Assembly: GCA_018261905.1 (NCBI GenBank) | Contig: JAGTRU010000022.1 | Span: 16,559-80,558, forward strand | Reading direction: 5' to 3' | Origin: Pseudomonadota bacterium | GTDB taxonomy: Bacteria; Pseudomonadota; Gammaproteobacteria; Burkholderiales; Rhodocyclaceae | DNA length: 64,000 nucleotides | In this document: positions 1 through 11,556 of the stretch, one piece after another | Position numbering within the stretch: the stretch's first letter is position 1 | Layout: each line of letters opens with the position of its first letter | Program-made: the position numbers and the translations under genes | The notes under the pieces: generated by a model | Seen by the model: only the letters and a program-made list of their open reading frames with translations | What the model was told of the DNA's origin: nothing | The model's database searches: none

Positions 1-1728
1 GAAGTGGGTGTAATGCTCGTAGGCCAGGCCAAAATGGCCGACATTGTCCGGGCTGTACATGGCCTGACGCAACGAGCGCAGCATCACCGTCTGCAGTAGC
101 TGGAAATCCGGCCGCAACTTGACCTTTTCGAGCAGCACAGCATAGTCCTTGGCCTGCGGTTCATCGCCGCCGCCCAGGGCGAGGCCGAATTCGCCGATGA
201 AGGTGCGTAGGTTGGCCAGCTTTTCCTCGGACGGCGCCTCATGGATGCGGTACAGGCAGGTCTGCTTGTGCTCGGCAAGGAAAGCCGAGGCGCAGACATT
301 GGCCGCCAGCATGCACTCCTCGATGATGCGGTGGGCATCGTTGCGCACCACGGGAACGATATTTCCGATCTTGCCCTGCTCGTTGAACAGCATTTGCGTT
401 TCGGTCGTCTCGAAATCGATCGCCCCACGCTGCTCGCGTGCCTTGTGCAAGGCATTGAAAAGTTTGTAGAGATCCTGGATCTGCGGCTGCAGCGCCTGAT
501 GCACCTCGTTGGCCGGCTGGCTTTCGCCCGACAGCCAGGACCAGACGAGGTTATAGGTCAACCGCGCATGCGAGCGGAAGACTGCCGGATAGAAGCGGTA
601 TTTGCCAATCTTGCCGACCGCGCTGACTTCCATGTCGCAGACCATGGCCATGCGTTCGACATCGGGGTTGAGCGAACAGATGCCGTTGGACAGTTTTTCC
701 GGCAACATCGGGATCACCCGGCGCGGGAAATAGACCGAATTGCCCCGCTCCGCCGCTTCCTTGTCGAGCGCCATGCCCGGCCGGACGTAATGCGAGACAT
801 CGGCAATCGCCACCACCAGCCGCCAGCCACGGCCCTTCTTTTCGCAGAATACGGCATCGTCGAAATCGCGCGCCGTCTCGCCATCGATGGTCACCAGCGG
901 CAGCTTGCGCAAATCCTCGCGACCGGCGAAATCAGCCTTCTTGACCTTGTCCGGCAAGGCCTTGTTTTCTTCGAGCGCCGCCTTCGAGAATTCAAAAGGC
1001 AAGTCGTGCTTGCGCAGGGCGATCTCGATTTCCATGCCGGGATCGGCATAATTGCCGAGCATCTCGGTAATACGCCCGATCGGCTGCGAGAACTTACTGG
1101 GCTGTTCGATGATGTCGACCATCACCACCTGCCCGGATTCCGGCTTGAATTTCGGCTTTTTCTCCGGCGGCACCAGAATATCCTGGGCGATACGCTTATT
1201 TTCGGGGACCACGAAGACGACGCCATGCTCGATGAAGACGCGACCAACGACCTTGGTATTGACCCGTTCGGTGACTTCGACAATGCTGCCCTCCGGCCGC
1301 CCTTTGCGGTCGACTCCCATGACCCGGACCAGGGCGCGGTCGCCGTGCAGGACTTTGCCCATCTGGTGCTGGTCGAGGAAGATATCGGCGCTCCCGTCGT
1401 CGGGAATCAGAAAACCGTAACCATCCTGATGGCCCTGGATGCGGCCGGCCGTCAGACTGGCCCGCTCGGGCAGGATGTAGCCCCCTTTGCGGTTGCGCAT
1501 CAGTTGGCCTTCACGCTCCATGGCGCCGAGGCGACGCTGGAACATCTCGTGCTCACTTTCCGTAATGTCCAGCAGCTCGACCAGTTCGAGAAAAACGAGC
1601 GGACGACCTTCGTCGGCCATGATCTGGATGATGTATTCGCGCGACGGCAACGGAAATTCGTAACGCACGGATTCACGTTCAAAGAAGGGGTCGGCCCGGC
1701 GAATCTTTGTAATTTTCTTTCTTGACAT
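1..1728 (-). CDS. rnr: Ribonuclease R, C-terminal part truncated by the window edge
   Basis: Reverse-strand translation from ATG at 1728: MSRKKITKIRRADPFFERESVRYEFPLPSREYIIQIMA..., continuing to ...MYSPDNVGHFGLAYEHYTHF at the window start. This matches the RNase R/RNB family. It is missing from the supplied ORF track because it runs off the window. Confidence 0.93.
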   Translation of the reverse strand, partial: MSRKKITKIRRADPFFERESVRYEFPLPSREYIIQIMADEGRPLVFLELVELLDITESEHEMFQRRLGAMEREGQLMRNRKGGYILPERASLTAGRIQGHQDGYGFLIPDDGSADIFLDQHQMGKVLHGDRALVRVMGVDRKGRPEGSIVEVTERVNTKVVGRVFIEHGVVFVVPENKRIAQDILVPPEKKPKFKPESGQVVMVDIIEQPSKFSQPIGRITEMLGNYADPGMEIEIALRKHDLPFEFSKAALEENKALPDKVKKADFAGREDLRKLPLVTIDGETARDFDDAVFCEKKGRGWRLVVAIADVSHYVRPGMALDKEAAERGNSVYFPRRVIPMLPEKLSNGICSLNPDVERMAMVCDMEVSAVGKIGKYRFYPAVFRSHARLTYNLVWSWLSGESQPANEVHQALQPQIQDLYKLFNALHKAREQRGAIDFETTETQMLFNEQGKIGNIVPVVRNDAHRIIEECMLAANVCASAFLAEHKQTCLYRIHEAPSEEKLANLRTFIGEFGLALGGGDEPQAKDYAVLLEKVKLRPDFQLLQTVMLRSLRQAMYSPDNVGHFGLAYEHYTHF

Positions 1729-1749
1729 CGAATAACTTTCCTCTATAAT
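1722..1749 (+). promoter_or_regulatory. Consensus sigma70 promoter for the first tRNA-Leu
   Basis: TTGACA (1722-1727), 16-nt spacer, TATAAT (1744-1749), 19 nt before the tRNA 5' end. Confidence 0.8.
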
Positions 1750-1768
1750 TCTTGGTCTTCGCACCTGT

Positions 1769-1853
<85 letters not shown>

Positions 1854-1917
1854 GATGCAACGAACATGGCGGCCGAAAAATTCCCGAAAAACTTCTATGC
1901 GGCGCACAAAAACTCTA

Positions 1918-1923
1918 TATAAT
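1918..1923 (+). promoter_or_regulatory. -10 box for the second tRNA-Leu, followed by a GC-rich discriminator
   Basis: TATAAT followed by GCGCGCTC, about 19 nt before the second tRNA; no strong -35 seen. Confidence 0.55.
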
Positions 1924-1942
1924 GCGCGCTCTTCGCTCCCGT

Positions 1943-2027
<85 letters not shown>

Positions 2028-2040
2028 ACGATTTTGATTG

Positions 2041-2068
2041 AAGGCCTTGCGCAAACAAGGCCTTTTTT
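2041..2068 (+). terminator. Rho-independent terminator after the tRNA pair
   Basis: AAGGCCTTG (2041-2049) / CAAGGCCTT (2056-2064) with loop CGCAAA, then a T-tract. Confidence 0.85.
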
Positions 2069-2250
2069 CATTTTTGCCCGGGCCGCGTAAAAAGCCAGCC
2101 AAAACCGCACCCCACAAAGCCGAGTGCGCCTTTTCGCCAAACCCGGCTTGCCGTCAGCGGGTAACAATTACTAACATTTGCGTACACGGCAAAGGTAATC
2201 GCCGACTGCCGCCAGGCGTTATTTGGCTCATCAGCACAACGAGCCAAATC

Positions 2251-2613
2251 ATGAAAAAGATCACCACCCTCGGCCTGGCCCTCTGCCTGGCCCTCACTAC
2301 CGCCGGAAGCGCACAGGCCGACTGGGGACGCCACGACAACTACCGTGCCGATCATGGCTCCCGCCACGATCGCGGCCAACGGGGCGGCTCGGACTGGGTC
2401 GGTCCAGTCGCCATTCTTGCCATCGCCGGCCTGGCCATCGGCGCTGCCACTTACAACCAGTATCGTCCGACCCCGGTCTACGTTGCCCCGCCACCCCCGG
2501 TGCAGGAGCAATTGCCGGCCGGCAACTGGTATTACTGCGGCTCAGCCAACCAGTACTACCCCTATGTCGACTATTGCCCGGAAGGCTGGCAACAGGTCAT
2601 GCCTCCGCGCTAG
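2251..2613 (+). CDS. Small secreted protein with signal peptide, one hydrophobic Gly/Ala-rich segment and a C-terminal WYYC...YYPYV...CPEGWQQV motif
   Basis: MKKITTLGLALCLALTTAGSAQA signal peptide; start chosen at 2251 rather than the tracked ATG at 2038, which would run through the tRNA terminator. Confidence 0.75.
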   Translation: MKKITTLGLALCLALTTAGSAQADWGRHDNYRADHGSRHDRGQRGGSDWVGPVAILAIAGLAIGAATYNQYRPTPVYVAPPPPVQEQLPAGNWYYCGSANQYYPYVDYCPEGWQQVMPPR

Positions 2614-2620
2614 AAATGCC

Positions 2621-2642
2621 AACGGGCCCGACCGGGCCCGTT
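2621..2642. terminator. Hairpin between convergent genes
   Basis: AACGGGCCCG (2621-2630) / CGGGCCCGTT (2633-2642); no strong T-tract. Confidence 0.45.
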
Positions 2643-2661
2643 GCAACAAGAAATCGTCCGC

Positions 2662-3969
2662 TTAATTGAACGGATGCTGCTTGAGAATGGTTTCGTCGCG
2701 CTCGGGGCCGGTCGACACAATGGCGATCGGCACCTCGCAGAGTTGCTCGAGACGATCCAGATAATTGCGGGCGTTGAGCGGCAGGTCTTCCCAGCGCTTG
2801 ACGCCGAACGTCGTCTCGCTCCAGCCCGGCATGGTTTCATAGACCGGCACGCAACGCGCCACTTCGTCGGCCCCGATGGGCAGCAGATCGATAAACTTGC
2901 CATCCAGCTCGTAACCGGTACAAATGCTCAGTTCCTTGAGGCCATCGAGCACATCGAGCTTGGTGATGCACAGCCCCGTCAGGCCGTTGATCCGGCCCGA
3001 ACGACGCAGCGCAGCCGCATCGAACCAGCCGCAACGACGTTTGCGCCCGGTCACCGTGCCGAATTCACGACCAACCTGCGACATCTGGTAGCCCGGCACG
3101 CCTGCGGTGTCGATATCCAGTTCGCTCGGGAAGGGACCGCCGCCGACGCGCGTGCAGTAGGCCTTGGTGATGCCCAGCACGTAATGCAGCATGCCCGGAC
3201 CGACGCCAGCGCCAGCCGAAGCCTGACCAGCCACACAATTGGACGAAGTGACGAAAGGATAGGTGCCGTGGTCGATGTCGAGCAGGGTACCCTGGGCGCC
3301 TTCGAACAGCAGGTTCTGACCGGCCTGGTTGGCGGCGTAGAGCGCGGCGGAGACGTCGGCAACCAGCGGCTTGATCTGCTCGGCATCGGCCATCGCCTGA
3401 TCGTAAACCGTCTGGAAATCGACGGCCGGAGCCTTGAAATACTGGGTCAGCACGAAATTGTGGTACTCCAGAACTTCCGTGAGCTTCTCGGCGAAACGCT
3501 CCGGGCAGAACAGGTCATAGACGCGCAGGCCGCGCCGTGAAACCTTGTCTTCGTAGGTCGGGCCGATGCCCTTGCCGGTCGTGCCGATTTTCTTGTCTTC
3601 GCACTTGGCGCCTTCGCGCGCCTTGTCGATGGCCGAGTGGTACGGCAGGATCAGCGGGCAACCCGGGCTGATCTTGAGCCGCGAACGGACGTCGATGCCG
3701 CCCTTTTCGAGCTCGGCGATTTCCGACAGCAGGTGATGCGTATCGAGCACGACACCGTTGCCGATGTAGCACATCACGCCATCGCGCACGATGCCGGAGG
3801 GCACCAGGTTGAGCTTGTACACCTGCGCGCCGACGACCAGCGTATGGCCGGCATTATGGCCGCCCTGGAAACGCACGACGCCCTGGGCGTGATCGGTCAG
3901 CCAGTCGACAATCTTGCCCTTACCCTCGTCACCCCACTGGGTCCCCACCACAATGACATTCTTGGCCAT
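2662..3969 (-). CDS. purA: Adenylosuccinate synthetase
   Basis: [26 protein letters not shown]...; [10 protein letters not shown]; family-diagnostic motifs. Confidence 0.98.
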   Translation of the reverse strand: MAKNVIVVGTQWGDEGKGKIVDWLTDHAQGVVRFQGGHNAGHTLVVGAQVYKLNLVPSGIVRDGVMCYIGNGVVLDTHHLLSEIAELEKGGIDVRSRLKISPGCPLILPYHSAIDKAREGAKCEDKKIGTTGKGIGPTYEDKVSRRGLRVYDLFCPERFAEKLTEVLEYHNFVLTQYFKAPAVDFQTVYDQAMADAEQIKPLVADVSAALYAANQAGQNLLFEGAQGTLLDIDHGTYPFVTSSNCVAGQASAGAGVGPGMLHYVLGITKAYCTRVGGGPFPSELDIDTAGVPGYQMSQVGREFGTVTGRKRRCGWFDAAALRRSGRINGLTGLCITKLDVLDGLKELSICTGYELDGKFIDLLPIGADEVARCVPVYETMPGWSETTFGVKRWEDLPLNARNYLDRLEQLCEVPIAIVSTGPERDETILKQHPFN

Positions 3970-3974
3970 CTGTA

Positions 3975-5129
3975 TTAATCCTCTTGTATTGCTTCAATAA
4001 TCCATTGTCCGCCGACCTGCACCAGCTTGCGGTCGCAAAGCGGGCCTTCGCAGGCGATTTCACCGGGCAGCAACTCGACGACGACTTCCCCCTGGGCACG
4101 GCAGGCGGCGATCTGCGCGGCCAAGCCGCGGTCATGACCGGCCCAGGCGGCCAGGATGGCCCCGGGCGCCTTGACCGGCGGCAGCAGACGCGCCACTTCG
4201 CGCAAGTCCATCGAGAAGCCGGTCGCCGGACGAGCCCGCCCAAACGTCTTGCCGGCGCCGTCATAACGCCCGCCAAGTGCGATAGCGGCCGGGTAATCCG
4301 GGCAGTAGGCGGCAAACACCACACCGTTGTGATAGTGGTAACCACGCAAATCGGAAAGGTCGATCGAGAAGGCCAGATCCGGCGCCGCCTCTACCAGGTG
4401 GCGCAAACCGTCGAGCGCTGCGGTGATCGCCGGCAGGGCCGGCAATTCGGCCCGCGCCCGGTCCAGCACATCGACACCGCCATAGAGTAGCGGCAAGGCC
4501 TGCAACGCCTCGCCATAGGGCGACGGCACCGCACCACAGGCCTCGACCAGACCCGGCACATCCTTGGCCCGCAACAGGCGCAGGACGTTTTCCTCGGCTT
4601 CCTGCGGCAGAGCGGCGGCTTCGGCCAGGGCGCGGAAAATACCGACATGTCCGAGATCGATGCGACTGATTGGCAACTTGATTTTGGCAAAGGCCCCGGC
4701 CATCAAGCGAATGATGTCGAGATCGGCCTCGATACCAGCGAAGCCATAAAGCTCCGCCCCGATCTGCACCGGCTCGCGACCGGCCGAAATACTGGCTGGC
4801 AGCGTATGCAGCACGCTGCCGCAATAACTCAGGCGGGTCACGCCCTGGTGGTTGAGCAGATGGGCATCGATACGCGCCGCCTGCGGTGTGATGTCGGCAC
4901 GCACCCCCATCGTCCGCCCGGAAAGCTGGTCGACCAGCTTGAAGGTGCGCAGGTTGAGATCCTGGCCGGCGCCGGTGAGCAGCGACTCCAGGTATTCCAG
5001 CAGCGGCGGCATGACAAATTCGAAACCGCGCGTCTGGAAATGGTCCAGCACGGTGCGGCGCAGTTGCTCAATGCGAGCGGCTTCTGCCGGCAAGGCATCG
5101 GCAATGTATTCAGGTAACAGCCAGTTCAT
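3975..5129 (-). CDS. hisZ: ATP phosphoribosyltransferase regulatory subunit
   Basis: HisRS-like catalytic fold without anticodon domain: [51 protein letters not shown]; located next to purA and hfl genes. Confidence 0.92.
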   Translation of the reverse strand: MNWLLPEYIADALPAEAARIEQLRRTVLDHFQTRGFEFVMPPLLEYLESLLTGAGQDLNLRTFKLVDQLSGRTMGVRADITPQAARIDAHLLNHQGVTRLSYCGSVLHTLPASISAGREPVQIGAELYGFAGIEADLDIIRLMAGAFAKIKLPISRIDLGHVGIFRALAEAAALPQEAEENVLRLLRAKDVPGLVEACGAVPSPYGEALQALPLLYGGVDVLDRARAELPALPAITAALDGLRHLVEAAPDLAFSIDLSDLRGYHYHNGVVFAAYCPDYPAAIALGGRYDGAGKTFGRARPATGFSMDLREVARLLPPVKAPGAILAAWAGHDRGLAAQIAACRAQGEVVVELLPGEIACEGPLCDRKLVQVGGQWIIEAIQED

Positions 5130-5311
5130 GAAAAGACCATGAGCAGGGTCAGACCGACGATCATCGACGTCAAGCCGACGAAACGGATCTGCCCGTCCGA
5201 AAATTGAATAAGGCGGCGAAAGGTTTCACGCCACGCCGCCGGGGCTATAAAGGGCATCAGGCCTTCGAGCACCAACATCAGCGCGAAGGCCAGCAACAAC
5301 GTCGAGGTCAT
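5126..5311 (-). CDS. DUF2065 small membrane protein
   Basis: 61 aa, [61 protein letters not shown]; position between hflC and hisZ. Confidence 0.85.
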   Translation of the reverse strand: MTSTLLLAFALMLVLEGLMPFIAPAAWRETFRRLIQFSDGQIRFVGLTSMIVGLTLLMVFS

Positions 5312-6198
5312 TTGCCTTTGTCGTTACCGCGTCCGAGGCTCTTCATGTACTTGAAGAAATCGGAACTGGGTTCAACCACCATCACGTCGCCCTTGCTCTT
5401 GAAGCTGCCGCGATAGGCTTCCAGACTACGGTAGAAAGCATAGAATTCGGGACTTTGACTAAAAGCACCGGCATATATCGCCGAAGCCTTGGCATCGCCC
5501 TCGCCCTTGATCTTCTGCGCATCGCGATAAGCATCGGCAATGATGATTTCGCGCTGCCGGTCGGCATCGGCGCGAATTTTTTCCGCCTCGGCCGAACCTT
5601 CCGAACGCAATTCGTTGGCCACCCGCTTGCGCTCCGCCTCCATCCGGCGATACACCGCATCGCTGACCTCGGTCGGCAACTCGACCCGCTTGACGCGGAC
5701 ATCAACGATCTGCACGCCGATCTTGCGGGCATCGGCATCGGCCTTCTCGCGCATCTGCTCCATGATCTTGTCGCGCTCGCCGGAGACGACGTCATGCACC
5801 GTGCGCTTGCCGAATTCCTCACGCAGGCCAGCATTGACCGTCTGGTTCAAGCGGGTTTTGGCACGCGACTCGTCGCCGCCGACCGAGATGTAATAGAGCT
5901 TGGGATCGACGATCCGCCACTTGATGTAGGAATCGACCAGTACGTTCTTCTTTTCGGAAGTAATGAAACGTTCCGGTTCGGCGTTATCGAGCGTGATGAT
6001 GCGCTTTTCGAAGAAACGCACGTTCTGGATCAGCGGAATCTTGAAACTCAAGCCCGGCTCGGTGATGATCTGCTTGACTTCACCCAACTGGAAAACGACC
6101 GCAAACTGGCGCTGATCGACGGTAAAGATCGACATCGCGGCCACCACCAGAATGGTGGCGATCAGCGCGCCGGCAAAATTGATACGCGGACTCATCAA
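5308..6198 (-). CDS. hflC: FtsH protease modulator HflC (SPFH family)
   Basis: VDQRQFAVVFQLGEVKQIITEPGLSFKIPLIQNVRFFEKRI; adjacent to hflK. Confidence 0.95.
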   Translation of the reverse strand: MMSPRINFAGALIATILVVAAMSIFTVDQRQFAVVFQLGEVKQIITEPGLSFKIPLIQNVRFFEKRIITLDNAEPERFITSEKKNVLVDSYIKWRIVDPKLYYISVGGDESRAKTRLNQTVNAGLREEFGKRTVHDVVSGERDKIMEQMREKADADARKIGVQIVDVRVKRVELPTEVSDAVYRRMEAERKRVANELRSEGSAEAEKIRADADRQREIIIADAYRDAQKIKGEGDAKASAIYAGAFSQSPEFYAFYRSLEAYRGSFKSKGDVMVVEPSSDFFKYMKSLGRGNDKGK

Positions 6199-7505
6199 CG
6201 ATTCTCCCGATCACGCGAACTCAGCGAGCCTTCGCGCGAGCTCCCAGAATAAGACTTGCCGCCAACCGCCGGCGCATGCTCCAGTTGCGGCGGCACTTCC
6301 GAGGACAATGCGGCGGACGGCTTGCCGGACTGGGTATTCGGCGTTTCCACCGGACCGGCCGCCGCGGCGCCGGCGGCCGCCGTTGCCTGCATCAGCTTGT
6401 CGAGCGGCAGATAGAGCAGGTTGCCCTGCCCCTTGGCGTCGATCAAGACTTTGCTGGTACTGGAATAGACCTGCTGCATGGTTTCCAGATACATACGCTG
6501 GCGCGTCACTTCCGGCGCCTTGGCATATTCCGTCTGCACCTGCTTGAAGCGCGAGGCATCGCCCTCGGCCGTCGAGATGACGCGCTGCTTGTGGCCCTCG
6601 GCTTCCTGCATCAGGCGAGCCGCCGTGCCCTTGGCTTTCGGAATCACGTCGTTGGCGTAGGCCTGCCCTTCATTTTTCTGCCGCTCGCGGTCCTGACCGG
6701 CTTTCACGGCATCGTCAAAGGCCGACTGCACCTGCTCCGGCGGCTGCGCATTCTGCATGGTGACCTTGGAAATCAGGATGCCGCTCTTGTAACGGTCGAG
6801 AATATCCTGCATCAGCTTGGAAGCCTGGGTGGCGATCTGCTCGCGACCTTCGTAAAGCACGAAATCCATCTTGCTCTTGCCGACGATCTCACGCACCGCC
6901 GTTTCGGCGGCACCCATCACCGCTTCATCGGGCGAACGGTTGTTGAACAGGTATTCAACCGGATCTTTCAAGACATACTGCACGGCAAACTGGATATTTA
7001 CGATGTTTTCGTCGTCGGTCAGCATCAGGGCCTCTTTCAGCACCTTATTGCGTTCGCTGCCGCGATAACCGATTTCCACCGTCCGCACGCCGGTCAAATT
7101 GACGATTTCATGCGACTGGATCGGATAGGGAAAACGCCAGCGCAGGCCCGGCTCGGTCGCTTCCTTGAAACTGCCGAACTGGAGGACGAGGCCGCGTTGC
7201 GAGGCATCGACGATATAGAAGCCGGAGGCCAGCCAGACCAGGGCAACCAAGACGGCGACTAGGCCGATACCGCCACCGAGAAAGCGCGGACTGAAATCGA
7301 ACTGCGGCAGGCGCGGCCCATCGCCGCCGCCATTACCACCACCGCCGCCTTTCTTGCCGAACATGCCGGAAAGCTTGCGATTGAAATCGCGCCACAATTC
7401 TTCGAGGTCGGGCGGTCCATCGTTGGGGCGGCGCGGGCCGCCGCCATTGGACTTGTCACCGTCGTTTCCACCACGGTTGCCCCACTGCGGGTCGTTGAGC
7501 GACAT
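6195..7505 (-). CDS. hflK: FtsH protease modulator HflK
   Basis: MSLNDPQWGNRGGNDGDKSNGGGPRRPNDGPPDLEELWRDFNRKL...; SPFH domain. Start at 7505 preferred over the tracked 7529. Confidence 0.94.
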   Translation of the reverse strand: MSLNDPQWGNRGGNDGDKSNGGGPRRPNDGPPDLEELWRDFNRKLSGMFGKKGGGGGNGGGDGPRLPQFDFSPRFLGGGIGLVAVLVALVWLASGFYIVDASQRGLVLQFGSFKEATEPGLRWRFPYPIQSHEIVNLTGVRTVEIGYRGSERNKVLKEALMLTDDENIVNIQFAVQYVLKDPVEYLFNNRSPDEAVMGAAETAVREIVGKSKMDFVLYEGREQIATQASKLMQDILDRYKSGILISKVTMQNAQPPEQVQSAFDDAVKAGQDRERQKNEGQAYANDVIPKAKGTAARLMQEAEGHKQRVISTAEGDASRFKQVQTEYAKAPEVTRQRMYLETMQQVYSSTSKVLIDAKGQGNLLYLPLDKLMQATAAAGAAAAGPVETPNTQSGKPSAALSSEVPPQLEHAPAVGGKSYSGSSREGSLSSRDRENR

Positions 7506-7540
7506 AAATATACCTAGGGTCGGAATCATGGTTCGGGGTA

Positions 7541-8695
7541 TCAGCTTATGTAGTCTTGTTGGGCATCGCGTGCAGCCGCCGCCAGTTCTCGCTGGCGACT
7601 TTCGGCCTTCACCCGGGCATATTCGGCAAGGGATTCACGCAACAAATCCAAGCCATCTCCTGACCGCGCGCTGACGCGAACGCGCGCGATATTACCATAC
7701 TCATCCCGCTCGACTCCCGGCGTGGCTTCGGTCAGGTCGATCTTGTTCCAGACGATGACCTGCCGCACCTGCCGGGCGCCGATTTCTTCAAGCACCTTAT
7801 TCACTTCGCTCATCTGCTCAGCGCGGGCATGACTGGCGCTATCGACGATATGCAACAGCAGATCGGCATCGGTCGCCGCCTCCAGTGTCGCATGAAAGGC
7901 ATCAACCAGCGAGTGCGGCAAATCGCGAATGAAGCCGACGGTATCGGAAACGACAATATTGCCCGCTCCCTCGACCCACAATTTGCGGGAGGTGGTGTCG
8001 AGCGTCGCAAACAACTGATCGGCGGCAAAAACGCCGGCATGGGTCAAGGCATTGAACAGCGTCGATTTGCCGGCATTGGTGTAGCCGACCAGCGAGACAC
8101 TGAGCACATCGCCGCGCAAGCGTGACTTTCTCTGCACGCCACGCTGCCGGGTCAGCTTCTGCAGCCGCCCCTTCAATAATTTGACACGATTGCCGAGCAG
8201 ACGACGGTCGGTTTCCAGTTGCTTCTCACCCGGACCGCGCATGCCGATTCCGCCGCGCTGCCTTTCCAGGTGAGTCCAGCCACGCACCAGGCGGGTAGAC
8301 AAATGCTCGAGTTGCGCCAGTTCGACCTGCAACTTACCCTCGGCGCTCGAGGCGCGCAGGGCGAAGATATCGAGAATCAGGCTGGTGCGATCGATCACGC
8401 GACATTTGAGCTCGCCTTCGAGATTGCGTTCCTGAACCGGCGACAATTCATGATTGAAAATCACCAGATCGGCCTCGCCAGCCGCCAGCATGGCCGCGAT
8501 TTCCTGGACCTTGCCTTTACCGGCAAAGGTTTTCGGATCCGGGCCATGACGCGCCCCAAAGACTTCGGCGACCACCAACGCCCCGGCCGATTCGGCGAGC
8601 AGACGAACTTCCTCCAGCTGATCCTGCAAATCGGGCTGGCCGAAGTCAAGCTGAACGATCACCGCGCGTTCACCGGCGGCGGGTCGTTCATTCAT
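7541..8695 (-). CDS. hflX: GTPase HflX
   Basis: GGIGMRGPGEKQLETDRR, GYTNAGKSTLFNAL, DTVGFIRDLPHSLVDAF. Start at 8695; the tracked upstream extension overlaps hfq. Confidence 0.95.
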   Translation of the reverse strand: MNERPAAGERAVIVQLDFGQPDLQDQLEEVRLLAESAGALVVAEVFGARHGPDPKTFAGKGKVQEIAAMLAAGEADLVIFNHELSPVQERNLEGELKCRVIDRTSLILDIFALRASSAEGKLQVELAQLEHLSTRLVRGWTHLERQRGGIGMRGPGEKQLETDRRLLGNRVKLLKGRLQKLTRQRGVQRKSRLRGDVLSVSLVGYTNAGKSTLFNALTHAGVFAADQLFATLDTTSRKLWVEGAGNIVVSDTVGFIRDLPHSLVDAFHATLEAATDADLLLHIVDSASHARAEQMSEVNKVLEEIGARQVRQVIVWNKIDLTEATPGVERDEYGNIARVRVSARSGDGLDLLRESLAEYARVKAESRQRELAAAARDAQQDYIS

Positions 8696-8716
8696 GGGCA
8701 TTTCCTGGAAAGAAGA

Positions 8717-8737
8717 GGCCCGCCAAGCCAGCGGGCC
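8717..8737 (-). terminator. Intercistronic hairpin between hfq and hflX
   Basis: GGCCCGC/GCGGGCC (8717-8723 / 8731-8737) followed on the minus strand by TCTTCTTTCC. Confidence 0.4.
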
Positions 8738-8753
8738 GCTGTAGGGGAGGAAA

Positions 8754-8990
8754 TTATTCCGCCGCCTGTTCTTGCTGGAGATTGACCGGACGGGCCGGCA
8801 CCACCGTGGAAATTGCATGCTTGTACACCATCTGGGTGACGGTGTTCTTGAGCAATACAACGTATTGATCGAACGATTCAACCTGGCCCTGCAATTTGAT
8901 CCCGTTGACCAGGTAAATCGAAACGGGAACGTGCTCGCGACGAAGAGCGTTAAGAAAGGGGTCTTGTAACAGTTGCCCTTTATTGCTCAT
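8754..8990 (-). CDS. hfq: RNA chaperone Hfq
   Basis: [65 protein letters not shown]. Confidence 0.98.
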   Translation of the reverse strand: MSNKGQLLQDPFLNALRREHVPVSIYLVNGIKLQGQVESFDQYVVLLKNTVTQMVYKHAISTVVPARPVNLQQEQAAE

Positions 8991-9067
8991 GGTGTGGACT
9001 CCATGTGTGTTGTTATGAGGTGCCTAATGTACCCAAATTTACTGCGCCTTGCCGAAGAATTTACGGC

Positions 9068-10399
9068 TTATCTTTTATCTTTATCGGCAAATGGGTTTTT
9101 CGCCGTCACAAACTGGATGCGCAAGGGCGTACCGTACAATTTGAAGGCTTCGCGGAAGGTATGTTCGAGATAACGCCGATAACTATCGGCGATGTGATCG
9201 ACCGCATTGCCATGGATCACGATAATCGGCGGATTCGAGCCGCCCTGGTGGGCATAGCGCGGTTTCGGCCGGAACAGGCCGTGTTTGGGCGGCGCCTGGC
9301 GAGCCACGGCGTCGGCCAGGACACGGGCCAGACGCGGTGTCGACATCTTCGACATGGCGGCTGCAAAAGCGGCATCGACCGAACGAAAAACCGCTTCCAG
9401 ACCAATGTTTTCCTTGGCCGAAACGAAATGAAACTTGGCGAAATCGAGGAATTTCAGCTTGCGCTGCAAAATCACCCGCGTCTGCTCGCGGGTATAGGAA
9501 TCCAGGCCGTCCCATTTGTTGACGGCAACCACCAGCGCCCGGCCCGATTGCACGATGAAATCGGCAATGTGCGCATCCTGCTCGGAAACGTCGGCCTGGG
9601 CATCAACCATCAGGATGACGACATTGGCGTCTTCAATCGCCTGCAGGGTCTTGACCACCGAGAATTTTTCGATGGATTCGAAGACCTTGCCGCGTTTGCG
9701 CATGCCGGCCGTATCGATCAGCACATATTTACGACCACCGCGCACGAAGTCGATCTCGATGGAGTCGCGCGTCGTCCCCGGGGCGTCGAAGGCGATGACG
9801 CGCTCTTCGCCGAGCAAGGTATTGATCATCGTCGATTTACCGACATTCGGCCGGCCGACGATGGCGACGCGGATGGCATCCGACTTCTCTTCTTCCTCAT
9901 CCGGCTCGGGAAAGGCTTCCAGGGCAAGATCGACCAGGCCGCGCACGCCTTCGCCGTGGGCGGCGGAAATGGCATTCGGCTCACCCAACCCGAGTTCGTG
10001 GAAGTCGGCTTCGACCATGCCGGAATTCAGACCTTCCGCCTTGTTCACCGCGACAAAGACCGGCCGCGCCAGACGGCGCAGCATGTTGGCGATTTCCTTG
10101 TCGTGCGGTGTCAGGCCAACCCGGCCATCGACCACGAAAATGACGGCATCGGCCTCGACAATCGCCTGTTCGGTCTGCCGTGCCATTTCATGCAGGATGC
10201 CATCCTTGACCAACGGTTCGAAGCCGCCGGTGTCGACCACCAGGTACGGCTTGCGGCCGAGCTTGCCATGGCCGTAATGACGATCACGGGTGAGGCCCGG
10301 CATATCGGCAACGATGGCATCGCGCGACTTGGTCAGGCGGTTGAAAAGCGTGGATTTGCCGACATTGGGCCGGCCAACCAGGACGAGCGTAGGTTTCAT
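9068..10399 (-). CDS. der: Ribosome biogenesis GTPase Der
   Basis: Two tandem G domains: [16 protein letters not shown] and [16 protein letters not shown]. Confidence 0.97.
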   Translation of the reverse strand: MKPTLVLVGRPNVGKSTLFNRLTKSRDAIVADMPGLTRDRHYGHGKLGRKPYLVVDTGGFEPLVKDGILHEMARQTEQAIVEADAVIFVVDGRVGLTPHDKEIANMLRRLARPVFVAVNKAEGLNSGMVEADFHELGLGEPNAISAAHGEGVRGLVDLALEAFPEPDEEEEKSDAIRVAIVGRPNVGKSTMINTLLGEERVIAFDAPGTTRDSIEIDFVRGGRKYVLIDTAGMRKRGKVFESIEKFSVVKTLQAIEDANVVILMVDAQADVSEQDAHIADFIVQSGRALVVAVNKWDGLDSYTREQTRVILQRKLKFLDFAKFHFVSAKENIGLEAVFRSVDAAFAAAMSKMSTPRLARVLADAVARQAPPKHGLFRPKPRYAHQGGSNPPIIVIHGNAVDHIADSYRRYLEHTFREAFKLYGTPLRIQFVTAKNPFADKDKR

Positions 10400-11556
10400 T
10401 GGATCTCGATTGCACTCACGTTGCCGCCGCTGGTTTGCACCAGGAAGCCGGAACCGAGCTGTTGAACCGGCGTACGGACAGGCGTCCCGTCGGTTTTCTG
10501 ACGGCCGACAAAACTGCCATCTTCACGGGACAGGAAGTGCACGATGCCTTCCGCGTCAGCCACGGCCACCATGCCGCGCCGCACCGCCGGCCCTGAAACG
10601 CGACGGTTCACCAGCTTATCCTGTTTCCACAGACTGCTGCCGGACAGGCGATCCAGGGCATGCACCGCCCCCTTTTCATCGGTCACGAAAAGATAGCGCC
10701 CATCGAGCGCCAGACCGACCGCCGATGAAATATCGCGCGACCAGATCATGGCACCGCTCTGCCCGAGGTCAAAACAAGCCACTTTGCCCTGGAAGGCAAC
10801 GGCACAAACCTGGCTGCCATCGATCACCGGCGACGCCACGACATCGGCCACCCGATCCAGTTCGGTGGCGCCCTTCGGCAGGGCAACCGTCCCCTCCCAG
10901 GCCGGCGCACCGTTCTGCACGCTCAGGGCGAGCAATTTGCCGCCGGGAAAACCCACGAACACATAGCGTTCCGAAAAGACCGGAGCGCCGGCGCTGCGTA
11001 TCGACAGGGATGGCGTGGCGCGCTGGTACACCCATTTGCGGCCACCATCGCCAAGATCAAGCAGGAAAACCCGGTTGTCGCCGCTCTTTACCGCGACGCC
11101 CTCGTCTCCCACCGTCGGCGCGGCCAGCACTTCGCTGGAGACCTTGGCCTGCCAGAGCGGCTTGCCATCCTCGGCGGCAAAAGCCAGCACCTCGCCCTTG
11201 GCCGTACCGACCACGACCAGGCGGCCGTTGGCCCCGACCCCGGCCGACAGGGGCTGACCGGTCTTGATTTTCCAGATCGTTTTGCCGTCTTCCAGACGGG
11301 CCAGGACGCCGTCCTGAGCTGCAACATAAACCGCATTGCCGACAACGGCCGGCGTAAAGGTATACGCCGCCGCCTTGCCGATGTTATCCGCCCAGAGCAG
11401 GCGAATGTCAGCCGGATTCTTGAGCGGGGTCAGCGGCGCCATCTTGGGGGCCGAGCCGGAAAACGGGTTGATCGCGTCAAGTCCGTCGGAAATCGTCGAA
11501 CACCCAGCCAACAACAAACCGCTGGCGGCAAGCAGGGCAAGCAGATGACGGGACAT
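10396..11556 (-). CDS. bamB: Outer membrane assembly lipoprotein BamB
   Basis: Lipobox LLLAGCS, PQQ-like beta-propeller repeats, der-bamB synteny. Confidence 0.93.
   Translation of the reverse strand: MSRHLLALLAASGLLLAGCSTISDGLDAINPFSGSAPKMAPLTPLKNPADIRLLWADNIGKAAAYTFTPAVVGNAVYVAAQDGVLARLEDGKTIWKIKTGQPLSAGVGANGRLVVVGTAKGEVLAFAAEDGKPLWQAKVSSEVLAAPTVGDEGVAVKSGDNRVFLLDLGDGGRKWVYQRATPSLSIRSAGAPVFSERYVFVGFPGGKLLALSVQNGAPAWEGTVALPKGATELDRVADVVASPVIDGSQVCAVAFQGKVACFDLGQSGAMIWSRDISSAVGLALDGRYLFVTDEKGAVHALDRLSGSSLWKQDKLVNRRVSGPAVRRGMVAVADAEGIVHFLSREDGSFVGRQKTDGTPVRTPVQQLGSGFLVQTSGGNVSAIEIQ

Noticed and set aside
241-1725. 494-aa plus-strand ORF
   Set aside because: Antisense to rnr; the minus strand encodes recognisable RNase R. 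The ORF track omitted rnr because it leaves the window.
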